Shown: positions 30,701 through 43,007 of the stretch, one piece after another
Position numbering within the stretch: the stretch's first letter is position 1
Layout of the letters: each line of letters opens with the position of its first letter
NCBI GenBank assembly: GCA_027475525.1
Contig: JAMWFC010000077.1
Span: forward strand, 930,001-994,000
Origin: Macrolepiota albuminosa
Lineage: Eukaryota; Basidiomycota; Agaricomycetes; Agaricales; Agaricaceae
DNA: 64,000 nucleotides
Direction of reading: 5' to 3'
Translations under genes and position numbers: made by a program
The notes under the pieces: model-generated
What the model saw: only the letters and a program-made list of their open reading frames with translations
Database searches by the model: none
What the model was told of the DNA's origin: nothing

Positions 30701-32369
30701 GTGGTGTCTTCCGATGCACGGACAAGTGCATCTGTACTAGGAGACGGGTCAATACGGGAATCATCAGGTGTGACGTCCATAAGGTCCCCTAAGTTGTCAA
30801 AAAAATCGGGCCTCGTAGGTGAAGACTGCTCATAACCATCAGGCTTGTCGCCGACGGTTGGATGAGGAACATCTACGTGACCCGACGGGCTTGCCGAGCG
30901 ATTAGAGGGTCCTGGTAAGGCATCCGATCCAACAGGGAACGGAGCGGGTCCAAACAACTGGCTTGCGTCATCGTCTCGTTGGGTTTCGTCGCTCGTTGAA
31001 GTGGTCGATGCAGGAGTAGCAAGCGAAGCATCGCAGAGACGCTTCTTAGAAGGGGAAGGGACGGATACAATTTCGATCCAAGCAGGTGCCGCTTCGTTAA
31101 TTTGATCGGTCAGGGTACTCAAAGCAGATGACAACTCGGTTAGCAGGTCACCACCCTGAGCTGCCGAGAATAACACTCGCCATAATGCTCGATCCGCCTC
31201 GACGATGATACGCGGACGTTCGAGCCCTCCAACATGCCTCCAAAGCTTTGGAAGCAATCAGAGTCGCTCAAACAAAATAAAAGGTAGATCAATTTACCTG
31301 TAGCAGGGAGTCTTTACCGGTTAGTACCCCATACTCACGAGGAAGAAGTAACATGAGCGGGGATACGAGCAATGCCAAATAAAGTGCGTTGTGCATAATA
31401 GTCGAGCAACCATATGAACCGGCACCATCGATGGCACTGCCATGCGCGGTATGAAGGTATTTTAATTGATCTTGGTCGCTAGACCTGCTTTCGCTATACA
31501 CATCGAAGACAATGAGCAGACATTCTAATAAGGACGGGAAGGACAATACTCGTCAACGATGATATTTTCGATTGCCTTGATATCGGACGGTAAATAGAGG
31601 TTGCCCTGAGGCAACTTTAATGGACATTCAAATTGATATCAATTAAGATTACCTTCAATAGACAACTCAGATGTAGCGCCGCACTTGTAAGATTGATTAT
31701 GGTGTTTTGAACACCCTTATTGCTGACCCGAGACGTGAGTTCGGAATACAGCTTCATGCGTGGACCTGTAAACTTTGGGGTGGGGCGGTCTCTCGGTCGT
31801 TCTCCTCTAGATTCGGCATGTATTTTATTCAGATGTTGTACGAGGTTTTTATGGAATTTCCCGATAAGGTTTGGGAGTGAGTTTAAAGGGTTTACCGGCT
31901 AAAATACAAACTCAATCAATGAAATGGGTAATAGGGATGAACCTACTGATCGACTATTCTCCGTCATTGGCCCTGAGGTTCGTGGAGGGCGCATCTTATC
32001 CTCACACACAAGGGTGTATATGTCGAGTACACGATATGATAAAATGACTTTGAAAAAGGCTTCGAGTGCCTTATCTTTCGGTACACAATAAACAGGGACA
32101 TCATTTATAGTATCTCGAAATATGGAGAATACGTCTGAACGGCTAGCAAGAGAAATATTTTTTTCTTCATCAGACAACACACGTGCAAGAGCCTTGAATA
32201 GGTCAGCAGAGCATGCATGAAAAAAACCTAATCAACTTGCCGCCACAGGTGTGCTGTCAAAGTGAGAGGACAGGTCAGGAGTGTTAGGAACAACGTCTGA
32301 ATACCAAGAGTGATTGTAAAACTTAGAGTTGTCAATGCGAGGGTGGCTAGATGACATTGTACCGTCCAT
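27739..32369 (-). CDS. JmjC-domain protein, ten exons, one apparent frameshift
   Basis: Exons on the minus strand: 32241-32369, 31947-32192, 31653-31898, 31298-31614, 30052-31245, 29865-30002, 29569-29812, 29029-29488, 28738-28970 and 27739-28688, giving about 1385 residues. The JmjC (cupin, Fe(II)/2-oxoglutarate) core has the HxD iron ligands in HYWHIDANG (near 29220), a following K in TGTKLWFVA, and the distal His in PHAVVT or GGHFY (near 28930). A long acidic, Ser/Pro-rich linker with basic RKSARIAAKNKRR precedes it. The C-terminus ends in a Ser/Pro/Asp-rich tail. The first intron uses a GC donor. Exon 4 is 317 bases where 318 would keep frame, so a base seems lost near 31527. That is either an inactivating mutation or a sequence error. 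Candidate roles are histone or nucleic-acid demethylation; the substrate is unknown. Confidence 0.8.
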
Positions 32370-33517
32370 GGTGACAATTGCAGAACAAGAACAGATGGGC
32401 CAATCAAATACAAATCATACAATAACGATAAACATACACAACTATTTGTCAGCTGTTGCAGGAGCCGAGACCGCCACGTTTGGCACTTTCTGATGTAACC
32501 AGTTCTGGAACCAGCAGTTTATTCTAGAATAGAGCATGGGAAGACTTTATATAACGTGACCTGACAGATCTGCGGCAATCCCCGTGCACCCACGAGCAGT
32601 TTCATTGTCAGCATCCGCTCTCATGGGAGTCGCTCAAGCATGCGTTGTCGACATTCAAAGTGCTAGGTATGTCTCCTCTCACCCGCACGGCTATATGTTC
32701 TGAAAACGTCATATAGTCACACTGGCGGGTCATATGCAGCCAAATGCAAATGTGGGTAAAGTCGGCATATAGACGAAAGACTACGTGTCTCCAGGACTAC
32801 GGGGCAGTTTGTTCTTATTAGTTCTTTCTAGGTTTGACAGCATTGACATCGTTGGATCACAGCTGATTATAAGCTTTGGAATTGGCGATTGAATATCCTA
32901 CGTCTCAAACACAGGAGAAGAATGTAAAGCATAAAAACTTGCTCACTTTCCCTTCCTCTCACAATTCAGGCGAAAAAATGAAAAGCCCCGATTTGATATT
33001 GACACAGGTACGAAGTTGTCCATTACTTTTTCTTTAATAACGAACATCTATGAATTATTCATTATCCTGCTAGATATCAAGGAATCGGAGTCACCGTTTC
33101 TATTTCTGTTACAGGACTCAGCAGGGCAGAACATCATTAACCGTTGTGCTCACACTGCATCGGCGTTAACGTAAGCCAGTCAAATTTGTTAACTACTTAA
33201 TGGTTATTCCTGTGCATGGTCACTGGACGCCACGTCATTTAAACGCAGCCAGGGATGCAAAAGACTGTCTGTCCTTCTTTGCCAACATATAATTCTCACC
33301 AATCACTCTAAAGGTCTCTGGATTTCTCAGGCGGTACCTTTGTTCATCCGCGCATAAAACTTGGGTATGGCCAGGACCATCCTATTGGTGCTAAATCTGT
33401 GATAGAGCTTGTAGAATTGACTGCTTTGCATTATCCCATCCATACCTTCGGCGTCCATCCTCACGCTCAAGCTTCATGGTATCCATTTATATTATAGGGC
33501 GTGCCGAATATATTCCA
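32370..33517. other. Region upstream of the JmjC gene, no gene seen
   Basis: About 1.1 kb with a TTATATAAA box on the minus strand near 32550 that could serve the JmjC gene. Scattered coding-like bits occur, but I found no exon chain on either strand. Confidence 0.4.
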
Positions 33518-33925
33518 AACCGCGTGCGGAGGCATCAAAGAGGACGAAGAGGGCCGACGTTGGCTGTTTTAAGGCCAACGGGAGCGACGTCGAGGTGCAG
33601 GCAGGGCACAATGTATCTAACCCGCGTACAGGGACATCAAGGATGACGAAGGGGGACAACGTTGGCCGTTTAAAGGCCAACGGGAGCGACGTTGAGGCGC
33701 AGGTAGGTATTGGTGACCGTCAAACCGCGTGCGGAGGCATCAAAGACGACGAAGAGGGCCGACGTTGGCTGTTTTAAGGCCAACGGAAGCGACGTTGAGG
33801 TGCAGGCAGGGCACAATGTATCTAACCCGCGTACAGGGACATCAAGGACGACGAAGGGAGACAACGTTGGCCGTTTAAAGGCCAACGGGAGCGACGTTGA
33901 GGCGCAGGTAGGGTATTCGTGACCG
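33518..33925. repeat. Minisatellite: four units of about 101 bases in two pairs
   Basis: Units begin at about 33518, 33619, 33723 and 33824. Units 1 and 3 are alike and units 2 and 4 are alike, so the higher-order period is 205 bases. Each unit carries an inverted repeat around GTTGGCCGTTTAAAGGCCAAC or its variant. Short open frames run through both strands (KANGSDVE repeats) but have no start context or splice support, so I treat it as non-coding. Confidence 0.85.
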
Positions 33926-36043
33926 TCACGCGCGATTCGATGCATTGGGATCGTCACAGCGTCCCAGACGTTGCCCAGCCGTGAACGCTTTATTCGACGT
34001 TATTTTTGACCTCACAACGTCCATGAATTGCTCTTCGACTTTCGATGAATCATCGCATGCGGTTTCCCGAACCGTCGACGGCGATCCGTCGCGTAAAATC
34101 GGAAAAAGGGGAGGCAGAGTGACTGGTGTGGTTCAAGGCATGAAGTAAGTGGCCTTGTGCCTTCTTTTTTGCTCTGAATGCCTGATAAACGGTCAGGCGT
34201 GCGTACGCGTACGTTGTTGGCTCATTGAAGCGCTGCAAGGGAGTTATGGGGAGGAAAGCACCCAATTGTTACAACGGACAGGTTCGTTGCATTTTTTTTC
34301 GCTATGATTGGTCGAATCAACCCATTTACAGGCTACGAACGCGAGGCCGCGTCGCACAGGGATGTATCTATTCCTGTACGGCGGCCGTGTCGACGCAAAC
34401 ACGTTCTACGCCTACAGGGACGACGATGAGAACTGAAGAATGGTTTTTCGAAATTATGACATTTTTTTTTGATACATTTATGCCTTTTTTTTTATATCTT
34501 ATGGTTACGGACATCAATCTATGCAGTTTCGATACTGACGTCTACATAAACGGGGACGAATTCTATTCATTTACTCATAAATTACCGTACCCTCGAATGT
34601 CGTGCTGGCACGTCACACTGACAATGTCACGCTGACACTGCCACGTCCACACAGCGTCACCTTTCCGACAACCCGTAGACCTCGGTCTCGCCGTGCGTCG
34701 CAGCGGCCCATCCCCTTTGATAGTAATTGAAGCTTGAAAATTTGAGTATCTCGTGGTTCCATGCCGCATCTCTCTAGCAATTCTGGCCCTCCAATGGTCG
34801 TACTACAGAATGCGACGCTTCCCAGATTGGGTTGTACTCACTGTGATATTGGCCGTCGTGGGTTGACTCGGAAGCCACTGCTTTTTCAAGCGAAAAATCT
34901 GGCTTCATTGCCTTGGGAAAATTGTCCTGGTTTCAAGCTTTTGGCTGGGAAATGCGCTTTACTCTGCTTGGTACATGGACACATGAGAACGACTGCTACC
35001 AGAAGGTGACTGTTGCTTGGGTCAATGATACCAAAGGAAGACCTGGTTTACATTCTTTCGCATTCCACAAGTTCACTGAACTGTCTTCTGTTTTGGTTGA
35101 AATTAAACCTCTGCCTCTTCTGTTAGCTCGGTTATCAGAATCCCACCAAGTCTTTGCCAGTCAACTATGATCGAAACCCTCAGGTGTGAGCGCCGCAACG
35201 CGAATCGAGATCGTGGACATTCACATCACTCAAGGCGGTTCATATACCCATATTTACCTTGTCATCTTCGCTGCTAGTCTTGGTCCTAGTAACAATATCA
35301 CGTGGTATGTACAGAATGGAAGAGTATTTGACAGATGCCCAACTTCAGCCATCTATCTTCTTCGTATATGCAATTATGAGAACCTGGGCCCATGACTCAA
35401 TACTTATATCATATGTGAAGGCATACGGAGTGCACCGATAGTTCCTCGGGCGTCCGCTGTCCGAGATTGATTGCCACACTGAATAGCTGCTGTACAGTGC
35501 TGCGGGAACGTCAAGATACCATCCTGCCAATACGCGACCTGTACTTTGATGCGGTATGATGAATATGATAGTAAGGGGACTTTCGGATCTAAAATTGATA
35601 TTCTTCATCACATTTCAGTACACACACTTTGCCACCTTATTACTCCACGGCTGAGAGATGATTAATGACGCGGCTTGTAATCTGTTATTTCTTCCATTTA
35701 TGCACATAGGGATTTTGTGAGTCAAAAATCTTCTCTTACAAAAACATAGGGTTGACTTTTCCTTCTTTGCAGCTTGACATTGATTTCGAAATGTTGTCAC
35801 CGCTGTGTCGTACCTTTGCTGCCTCTGTGTCCATGTGATGAAGCTTAATTCCATTTCGTTCCATCAACGTGTTAGGTATGTGATCACGGCCAGTCACGGT
35901 CTTGGTACAAAACGACGCGACATCCTACCTTGGGTTCTTTGCCCAATCCTCCCTTTCATTGCTGGGCAATTCCACCTTCCAAGTTGCAGGTCAACCAATA
36001 GCCCATTTATCCGCTATATTTTCTTCTCAATAAACAACTCAAT
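33926..36043. other. Region between minisatellite and PL14 gene, possible decayed coding sequence
   Basis: No gene can be assembled with confidence. An 85-codon frame at 34913-35170 (plus) reads like coding sequence (LLGTWTHENDCYQK) but has no recognisable family and no clear upstream exon. The frame at 35186-35395 may belong to the same relic. The bases just before 36044 form the PL14 promoter, with a pyrimidine-rich leader. Confidence 0.35.
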
Positions 36044-37059
36044 ATGTTGTTCTCCGCCGTCCTTCTATTTGCATCTTTCTCTGTTCCCCCCTCTCTCGCT
36101 GCGCCCATTCCGAGCCATGTCCGTGTAAGGGCAGTAGATGGTGGATGGCCCAACTCCATTGGCAGTAAAGCCAAGTCGTCCTTCGGTATCACTGGCGGGT
36201 TTAAACAATCATACGTCGGAAAGGATCCTGAAAATGAAGTGGCGTTGATCGGCCACTATCCTAAAGGCTCTTATGCCGGGTCAAAGCCGCCTGGACCAGG
36301 AATCTCTGGTTTCATCTTTGAGGCTTCCGGCGGACCCGGCGTAGATATTACCAGTGCCAAAGAAGCGAAGCTTACTTATAAGGTCAAATTTGAAGATGGA
36401 TTTAACTTCCAGCTAGCGGGAAAGTTACCTGGTTTATGTGAGATTTTCGATTGTACACACGTACGATGTTTATTCGATCTATCTTCCAGATGGAGGTGCA
36501 AATGCTGGCGTCGCAAAGACATGCGCTGGTGGACACCATGAGTGCGCACCTTGTCTATCAATATCTATTTGCTGTTTAACCTCCCATTATAGTGATAATT
36601 GTTGGTCTGCTCGCCTGATGTGGCGAGAGCATGGCGCAGGAGAACTCTACGGATATTTTCCCTCTGCGAATGAACGATTGGCCGTTTGCAAAGGTAAATG
36701 TGACGTCAAGTATGGCGCGTCCATTGGCACTGGGAAGTACAAGTTCACGCCAGGAAAATGGACTGAACTCTCCGAGCGTGTCAAGCTCAATGACGTTGGG
36801 AAGATGAACGGAGAGATTGAAATTTTCCAAGATGGCGTATCAAAGATTAATGTCACGGGTTTGCAACTGAGGGGAAGTGAGAATGGGCGGATTACTGGTG
36901 CGATGATTCACACTTTCTTCGGCGGCAGTGCGTTGGCTCGAATCTGTTGCTGAATTTTCTCTGATTTTCTTGTTAGGCTCGAAACCTGCCTTTGCGTCGC
37001 CTAAGGATCAGAATGCATACTTCAAGGATTTCAGGCTTGAGGTCACTGAGAAACTTTAA
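36044..37059 (+). CDS. Secreted polysaccharide lyase family 14 protein
   Basis: Four exons (36044-36437, 36490-36541, 36593-36927, 36977-37059) give 287 residues. A signal peptide (MLFSAVLLFASFSVPPSLAA) starts the protein, so it is probably secreted. The body has the PL14 beta-sandwich hallmarks as I know them: FQLAGKLPGLYGG, a Cys pair around the second exon, SARLMWREHGAGELYGYFP, GKWTELSERVKLNDVGKMNGE, TFFGG and FASPKDQNAYFKDF near the end. PL14 enzymes cleave glucuronan- or alginate-type uronate polymers by beta-elimination. The fungal substrate is not certain. All exon phases agree and no break is seen. Confidence 0.88.
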
Positions 37060-37805
37060 AGTGGGAGTGTTGGGGTGGTCCATGCTATAATGAATTTCAT
37101 GTCTCTTTAACTCAGATACAGCTGCGCTTAACTCAAGAATTTTCCACAATTCACCTTACTTTCGTGACCAATTTTTTGGGATGCTAAGACATGAAAGAAC
37201 CGCATCTGGCGTATTCAGCGGCTCATTTTGACACATTGACTGTTGTTAAGCCGAGTTCCTCCTCAAAGGGGTCTATGAATTTTGTAAATCAAACCTCAGA
37301 CATTGGGAGCTTAAATACAGTTATATATACAATTACTATGTACATACATTGATGTAAGTCTCAGCGGGGCTGCATTAATCGTTGTCGCCATTGATTTTGA
37401 TGTTCACAGTGTCTTGATGGACGCTCTAAAGCTGCCCAGCTCTGTTCCAATTCTGGTCCCATTTTGGACACCCTGTCATCTGTGCTTCTCGGTCCCAGCA
37501 TGAACCGTGTACCCCCTATGTTAGCAAGCTGAAATGCCAGAGATGAAGTAAGTGTACCATTGTGTATCAAGTTCTAACACCCTATGCCCCTTCATCCTCA
37601 TTGTGCCTTCCCAACAACCTGCAACTTGTCCGTGGTCCTCTACAAAGCGCCGGCGGCACTCAAAATCACACGTCCCGCCAGTCCTGCTCCGAGACATACA
37701 CGCGCATTTCCCGGCCAAGGCATTTCGAAATGATGGATTGTAGCGTGCCGACGGCAAGCGCAGCCTTTCACGATGTGCTATGACTGTACTAGCCCGCCAC
37801 CGCCC
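37060..37805. other. Spacer before the hAT-like element, no gene seen
   Basis: 3' region of the PL14 gene and AT-rich sequence. Minus-strand frames here lack splice support. Confidence 0.4.
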
Positions 37806-38203
37806 CATGACGCCCAGTGAGAACTGGATCTGGAGGGATCCGGGAGGATCGGAGAATCTGTGTAAATTTCCGGTCTGGGCTGAACTGGGCTGAAATTTCG
37901 GCACAACTCTCAATTTAGACAATATTAGTCAGATATTTGTATATTTAGAACAGCTGCGATGTCATAAGCTGCGCAGCAACGTCCTCAGCCTGATCGGCTT
38001 GTACGAGTTAGAGATGGGTAGAGATGCAAGTCACATGTAGCAAGTCACATGTATCACGCGGCTGGAAGATGGTCGCTGTCTTGTACCACTTACCGTCGCT
38101 CTAATGTCTAATGGCTCTGACTTTAATTTTTCTTCTCAATTAAGCTCTGACTTCGGTTTCACTTCTCATTCACTTTCTAATAATACTCAGCAATCTCAAT
38201 ACC

Positions 38204-40485
38204 ATGTAAGTGGCACACTAAAAATGTGATCACAATTCCTGACTTGTGTTCGGTAGCCAACTGCAAGGTTTTCAGGTCATGAACAATCTTTTCCCACTCC
38301 AAATGCTGTGAATACTATGCGTGCTGACCTTGTAAATTCTTTCCCAGTCATGGAATCCATACTTACTATTTATATCTAGCCTGCACAATATTTTCGAACA
38401 CCAGTTCTTGCTAATGCCACGCACACTGACCTCATCTGTGCTGGAAACAATGCATATACTGAACTTTGGAACATATCTACTGAGCAAAAGGTCGAAATAC
38501 GAATGTTAAAGTGTGTATATGCAGTTTAGTTGCATATATCATTTATTAATCATTTAAATTAATAGTAACGAACTCACACATATTCGCCAGCTGTTATCAA
38601 ATACTTTAGCCTCATCAAATACAGGTCTTGTATCATCAGAACTATGCACGCACCCTTCTTCATCATCGAATCTCCAAGTTCCTGCCAAGATTCCTACTAC
38701 AAAGGACCGTGAGGACCATCCGAATGTACCCTTTTGGGAGCTGCAAGAATGGACAAATTGGGTAGAGACAGAGAAGAATCGGGGACGAAAAACAAAGAGG
38801 TTTGGCTTTATTACTGATAGTAATGGACATTCAGTTTCGAAGAATCGCCTGAAACAAATTTCGGAGACGGCACGAACCTGTTGGAATGAGTTCCGTCTTC
38901 ACTCTCAGGACCCTCCGACATGGAAGAAGAAGTCGAACCTTGTACAGGATTTCTTCTATTTTCGCATGCTTACAGCCCACCCAGAGTTCCTATTTGCTGA
39001 AAATTACTGGAAAATCGAGACTTATGCAACAATCAAGTACCCTGATTGGACTGGTAATCTCTCAGATGATAACGATGATGATAATGATGACGACAATGCC
39101 GATAACAATTTTATTCGCCGATTAAAGCCAAAAAAGCGAAAGCGCTCTTCCTCCCCAGTTTTCGAGAAGTCAAAGCATTTCTCGCCTCCCTTTTGTGGTG
39201 CGTCAGTCTTTGAAATTGACGATGATGGGCTTGAAGGTGCATTGCTATTCTTTTTTCTGATTTTATGCTGATTTTTATTGTAGCAGTAAAATCTTCATCG
39301 CAAGCACAGCCTTCTTCGGAAGCTGAGTCTCTGTTGCAAGCCCAGTCTCCATCACAAGCCCAGTCTCCATTGCAAGCCATATCTCCGTTACAAGCTCCAT
39401 CTTCATTGCAAGCTCCGTCTTCATTACAAGCTCTGTCTTCGTCACAAGTTTTATCTGCATCACGCGCTCCATCCTCGCAATCTCTGTGCTCACAAGCCTC
39501 ATCTGTATCACAAGCCCCACCCAAATCCCAAGCCCCACCTGAATCCCAAGCCCCACCCGAATCACAAGTCACGTCTTCGCAAGCTACATCTGCATCACAA
39601 GTCACACCATCACAAGTATCTGCATTGCAAGCCTCATCTTCGCAAGCCCCATCTCCCTCACAGGATCCATTGTCCATGTCCTCTGTAGCCGTTGCGTCTT
39701 TGTTTACTGTTTTATTCCTTCTCGATGCCAAACTGACCCTGCCACGTCACAGGTACCAATTCAATCATTGCATGTACCAGCACCATCGCATATGTCAATT
39801 ACAGTCACACCCTCCACCGAATCACCATTACTGCTGGCATCAACTGCCTCTGAGTCAGAGCCACCTCATTTTCAACAGCCAAAGACTCATCGGATTCTTA
39901 ATCCCTTGCAAGTTGATCGATCAATCACAGCAAGGACCTCGAACTAATAAATTTTTACAGGAAAAATGTTCATGTTCCACCACCACCGATCTCGATTCCT
40001 CAAATCGCAACTGAACCAAATCCCATCATCAAGAAATCAAATTCAAAACCACTCAAGGCAAAAGACGGAGTTACGACAGCTCGGTATGTTATCATATTCG
40101 ATTTTTCATTTAAATATTTACATGTTCATGTACAGGAATCTTTATCTCATCGACTACCTCACATCGCATCCCAATGCCACTGAAGGGGAGTTCGCTATAG
40201 CATGGAAATGCTGCGATGGGCCAACAAAAGAAGTACGCTATGTTAATTTGCCCATGTACATGATACTCACCAAGCCAATCTCACAGAAATATCAGCAGCT
40301 TTCGAAAGAAGAAATCAAGGCACGGAAGAAGAGAGGACAGACAACTGAGAATGCCACATCAACTTTGCTGAATGTTCCCGACAAGAATTCATCACAACCT
40401 CTAAGGTATGCTTGCTGCTTTGTCGCTTTAGCTCAATTAAACTTAGTCGATCTTCAGAATACATTTGAAATTAAGTGGCAGATAG
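38204..40485 (+). CDS. Multi-exon unknown protein carried inside the hAT-like element
   Basis: Clear exons include one starting at 38591 that runs to about 39232, one from about 39285 to 39690, one from about 39760, one to about 40083, and 40136-40406. The first conserved block reads FWELQEWTNWVE ... GFITDSNGHSVSKNRL ... DPPTWKKKSNLVQDFF, then EFLFAENYWKIETYATIKYPDW. An acidic run with DDDND repeats and a KPKKRKR nuclear signal follow, then a Ser/Gln/Ala repeat tract and a block near ARNLYLIDYLTSHP. I know this combination only as a type of unannotated Agaricomycete protein. The 5' end is unsure: ATG at 38204 is followed at once by a GTAAGT donor, which would split the start codon. Stop at 40485. 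Confidence 0.6.
39297..39660 (+). repeat. Coding SQA/LQA repeat tract
   Basis: About twenty short units of 15-18 bases (TCRCAAGCNCCRTCT type) encode Ser-Gln-Ala-Pro-Ser repeats within the gene at 38204. The long open frame on the other strand (Cys/Asp/Gly repeats) is the antisense shadow of this tract. Confidence 0.85.
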
Positions 40486-40825
40486 TTTTGGTGGTAATAT
40501 GATAATTTCAGTCGTAAACAGATGGTATCAGATACATCGTTGAAAATACATTCTGTAATTCTCAGACCAGACGTGATAAGACCTGATATATTCAGATATA
40601 TTCAGATGAATTGATTCTGTTGTTTTCGGACTAAACAGGACGAGGCCAGATGAGGCCAGATAGAAACTTATACACATTCAGATGCGAACCGACAGGACCT
40701 TACAGGACCGTAAGAAAATCTGGGAAGTGGGTAAATTACAGGTTTGTTCTGGATCTGATTTGATCCTTATAGAGTCTGATATAACCCGATAGGCCCCGAC
40801 CAGCCCAGAGCCAGTTCTCACTGGG

Positions 40826-41527
40826 CATGACGCTTAAATCTTGACTTATTATCACCACAATATCTCTTGTGCGTATTCCCACACCATGTCTTGTAGTGAT
40901 TATCACTTTGATGTCTGGCTGTAAATCTGTGTATTATTTAATCCTGATGAAATTTGAACGAGATGTTTTTTTTTTGTCTAGCGTAGAAAGATAAGTTTGA
41001 CTCCAACAGCTTCGAAACTTATATGATCGCGAGAAAAATTCACGTGACGTGTGTGGGGACAATCTCCAAGGTCCACTGATGCGTGCACTAGTGAAGGCAC
41101 CTTTTTGATTAACCTCAGCCTCAGAAGCACTGAGGTTGCTCTCAGATCAATCCGCAACTAAAACTTACACTGTACATCTGATCTATATATCTCTATCGAT
41201 GATGAAGTAACACAACAAGTTTCAGGCTTGCGCAGCAGGCGTCAAAACTTATCCTCTTATTGTTGCCCGTGAGGCTAAGTATGGTTTTACATGGCCGTTG
41301 TCGACAGCCACAGATCCTCCCGGACCTGGTTCTGCTAGATTGCTCAAGCCAAAATCTGCTCGCACGCTGCATCATCGCTTAGAATTCCGAGCAATATCAA
41401 TCATGATGTAGAGGCCGTGCGGCAAGTTATAAAAGGGCAGATGTATGCAGCAACAGACCCCTCAATCTATCCTCGTATCCTGATCCCAAAGCTTAGCACG
41501 CAGGTCTTGCTGAGCGACACCTCAGAG
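40826..41527. other. Spacer between hAT-like element and 7TM gene
   Basis: Contains the right CATGACG copy and sequence upstream of the 7TM gene. No gene is seen. Confidence 0.4.
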
Positions 41528-42943
41528 ATGGAGGCCACCAGGTTTACAGAAATCGTCATATTTGACACCTTCGCTTGCCTAGGCCTCTTCTTGAACCTCG
41601 TTGTGCTGGCACCAACTCTTTTCGCGGGTGTATGCAGAAAGGTCCCCTGGGCTAGCCTCATTCTTTCATTCATTCTCTATGCAATAACTTATATGCTCCT
41701 CATTGGACGCCAACGCCCAACGCAGCATCCACCATACGGTTTATGCTTTTTCCAAGCTTCACTGGTGTACAGTGTTCCGCTCCTGTGAGTATTTGCACGA
41801 TGGATAGAATCAGTCACCTCACCCATGTTTCTCATCAAGTTGTGCTATCTCATACACCTGTTTTGCCATAGATGTAAGGCGGTCTTCACTTCAACAAAAT
41901 TGCAGCACATGATGAATTTTTCCATAATCAAGTTCTGTTTACAGATGTCCATCGTTGATTTCGGTGGTCTGAGGACCAAGACAAGATCTCGAACGGAAAA
42001 TGTGGTAGGCAAGCAATCGAGTTGGACCTAATGGAATCATGAACTTGTTCCTCCCTCAGCTCGTCATCTTGCCCTGGGCTGCATTTTGCATTCAAAATCT
42101 TTTCGTCGCTTCCCTTGTAAGTCGTCCATGCCTCAGCTCGTCATCTTGCCCTGGGCTGCATTTTGCATTCAAAATCTTTTCGTCGCTTCCCTTGTAAGTC
42201 GTCCATGTCGCTTCGTACTCGAAACTCTGTCCACTCCAAATCATGTTAAGGGCATGTCCGATCCTTCCATAGTACAGCGTTCTGCGACTCAGTTTTACTG
42301 TGCTGTCACGTCGACGCTACCGTGAGTCATGCACAAACCTCAGGCGTTAATGGTGCTAACTATCTTCTTCATTGTTTAGTGCTACCATCAACTGCATTTC
42401 AGTCATTACCTGTGCAGTAATTGTCGTCCCTTTGGACAGTGAGTCTTCTAAGCTTAATGATTAGGGCGACTGATTTTGAGAAGGACGTTAGTTTACATGA
42501 CATATGTCCTATGCAGAAATAGTGGCACCACACGCCGGTTGAGCGAACACAGTCAGACGGATATTACGTTTTCTCTATACATTAGGTTGATCTTGTTCAC
42601 GCTCGTTGGAGGGGTAGCATTCGGGTGAGTACCTGCATGAACAACTGTACAACGGGACTATCCTTTAATGATGCTTGTAGCCTTTCAGTAGCACACATGA
42701 CACGGCTGGGTGGGGATTCAAGTGTTTGGGAAACTCTGCTTACAACAGGTAAATACGGCCCTCTCAAGTGCCCTACAGTTCATCGATCTAATGGATATTC
42801 ATAGTTCCTGTCATCGGAGCGATTGTCTTTGGGACACAAGCTGCAAGTAACAAACAATGTTGAGTCTACCAGTACTGAAATATAAATGTCCAGGATATTG
42901 TAGAAAGTTACATTCCCAGGAAAGGGCAGCATGTATCGAGTAA
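41528..42943 (+). CDS. Fungal seven-transmembrane protein, uncharacterised
   Basis: From ATG 41528 the exons read through 41784, then 41873-42005, 42060 on, and four short exons to TAA 42943. About seven hydrophobic helices are visible: IVIFDTFACLGLFLNLVVLA, SLILSFILYAITYMLL, FQASLVYSVPLL, LVILPWAAFCIQNLF, CISVITCAVIVV, LILFTLVGGVAFG and VPVIGAIVFG. The motif PPYGLCFFQASLVY between helices is of a kind I know from Agaricomycete 7TM proteins of unknown ligand. The 77-base duplication at 42054-42207 repeats most of one exon with its donor and acceptor sites and shifts the frame if both copies are read; a single copy gives an intact gene. It is not a recognised pheromone receptor. Confidence 0.65.
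42054..42207. repeat. Exact 77-base tandem duplication (4 of 5)
   Basis: 42054-42130 is repeated at 42131-42207, inside the 7TM gene. Confidence 0.9.
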
Positions 42944-43007
42944 CAATGAAATTGTCTGAGAACCTTGAAAATTTGGAAATGGAAATGAAAAGATCGACAG
43001 AGATCGC

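Larger units (their letters stand above)
37813..40825. mobile_element. 3.0-kb terminal-inverted-repeat element with hAT-like ends
   Basis: The left end CCCAGTGAGAACTGG (then ATCTGG) is matched by the inverted right end ending at 40825 (CTCTGG on the reverse strand), so about 21 bases pair with one mismatch. CATGACG stands directly outside both ends (37806-37812 and 40826-40832). An 8-base CATGACGC duplication is possible if one end base is shared. CAGTG termini and 7-8 base target duplications fit the hAT superfamily. Inside is a multi-exon gene (38204-40485) of a non-transposase type; no hAT transposase was seen. It is probably mobilised in trans. Confidence 0.75.

Noticed and set aside
33595..33922. 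Coding KANGSDVE repeat protein
   Set aside because: Frames exist on both strands of a minisatellite, with no start context, introns or homologous domain.
39111..39731. 206-codon minus-strand frame with Cys/Asp/Gly repeats
   Set aside because: It is the antisense of the SQA repeat tract in a spliced plus-strand gene.
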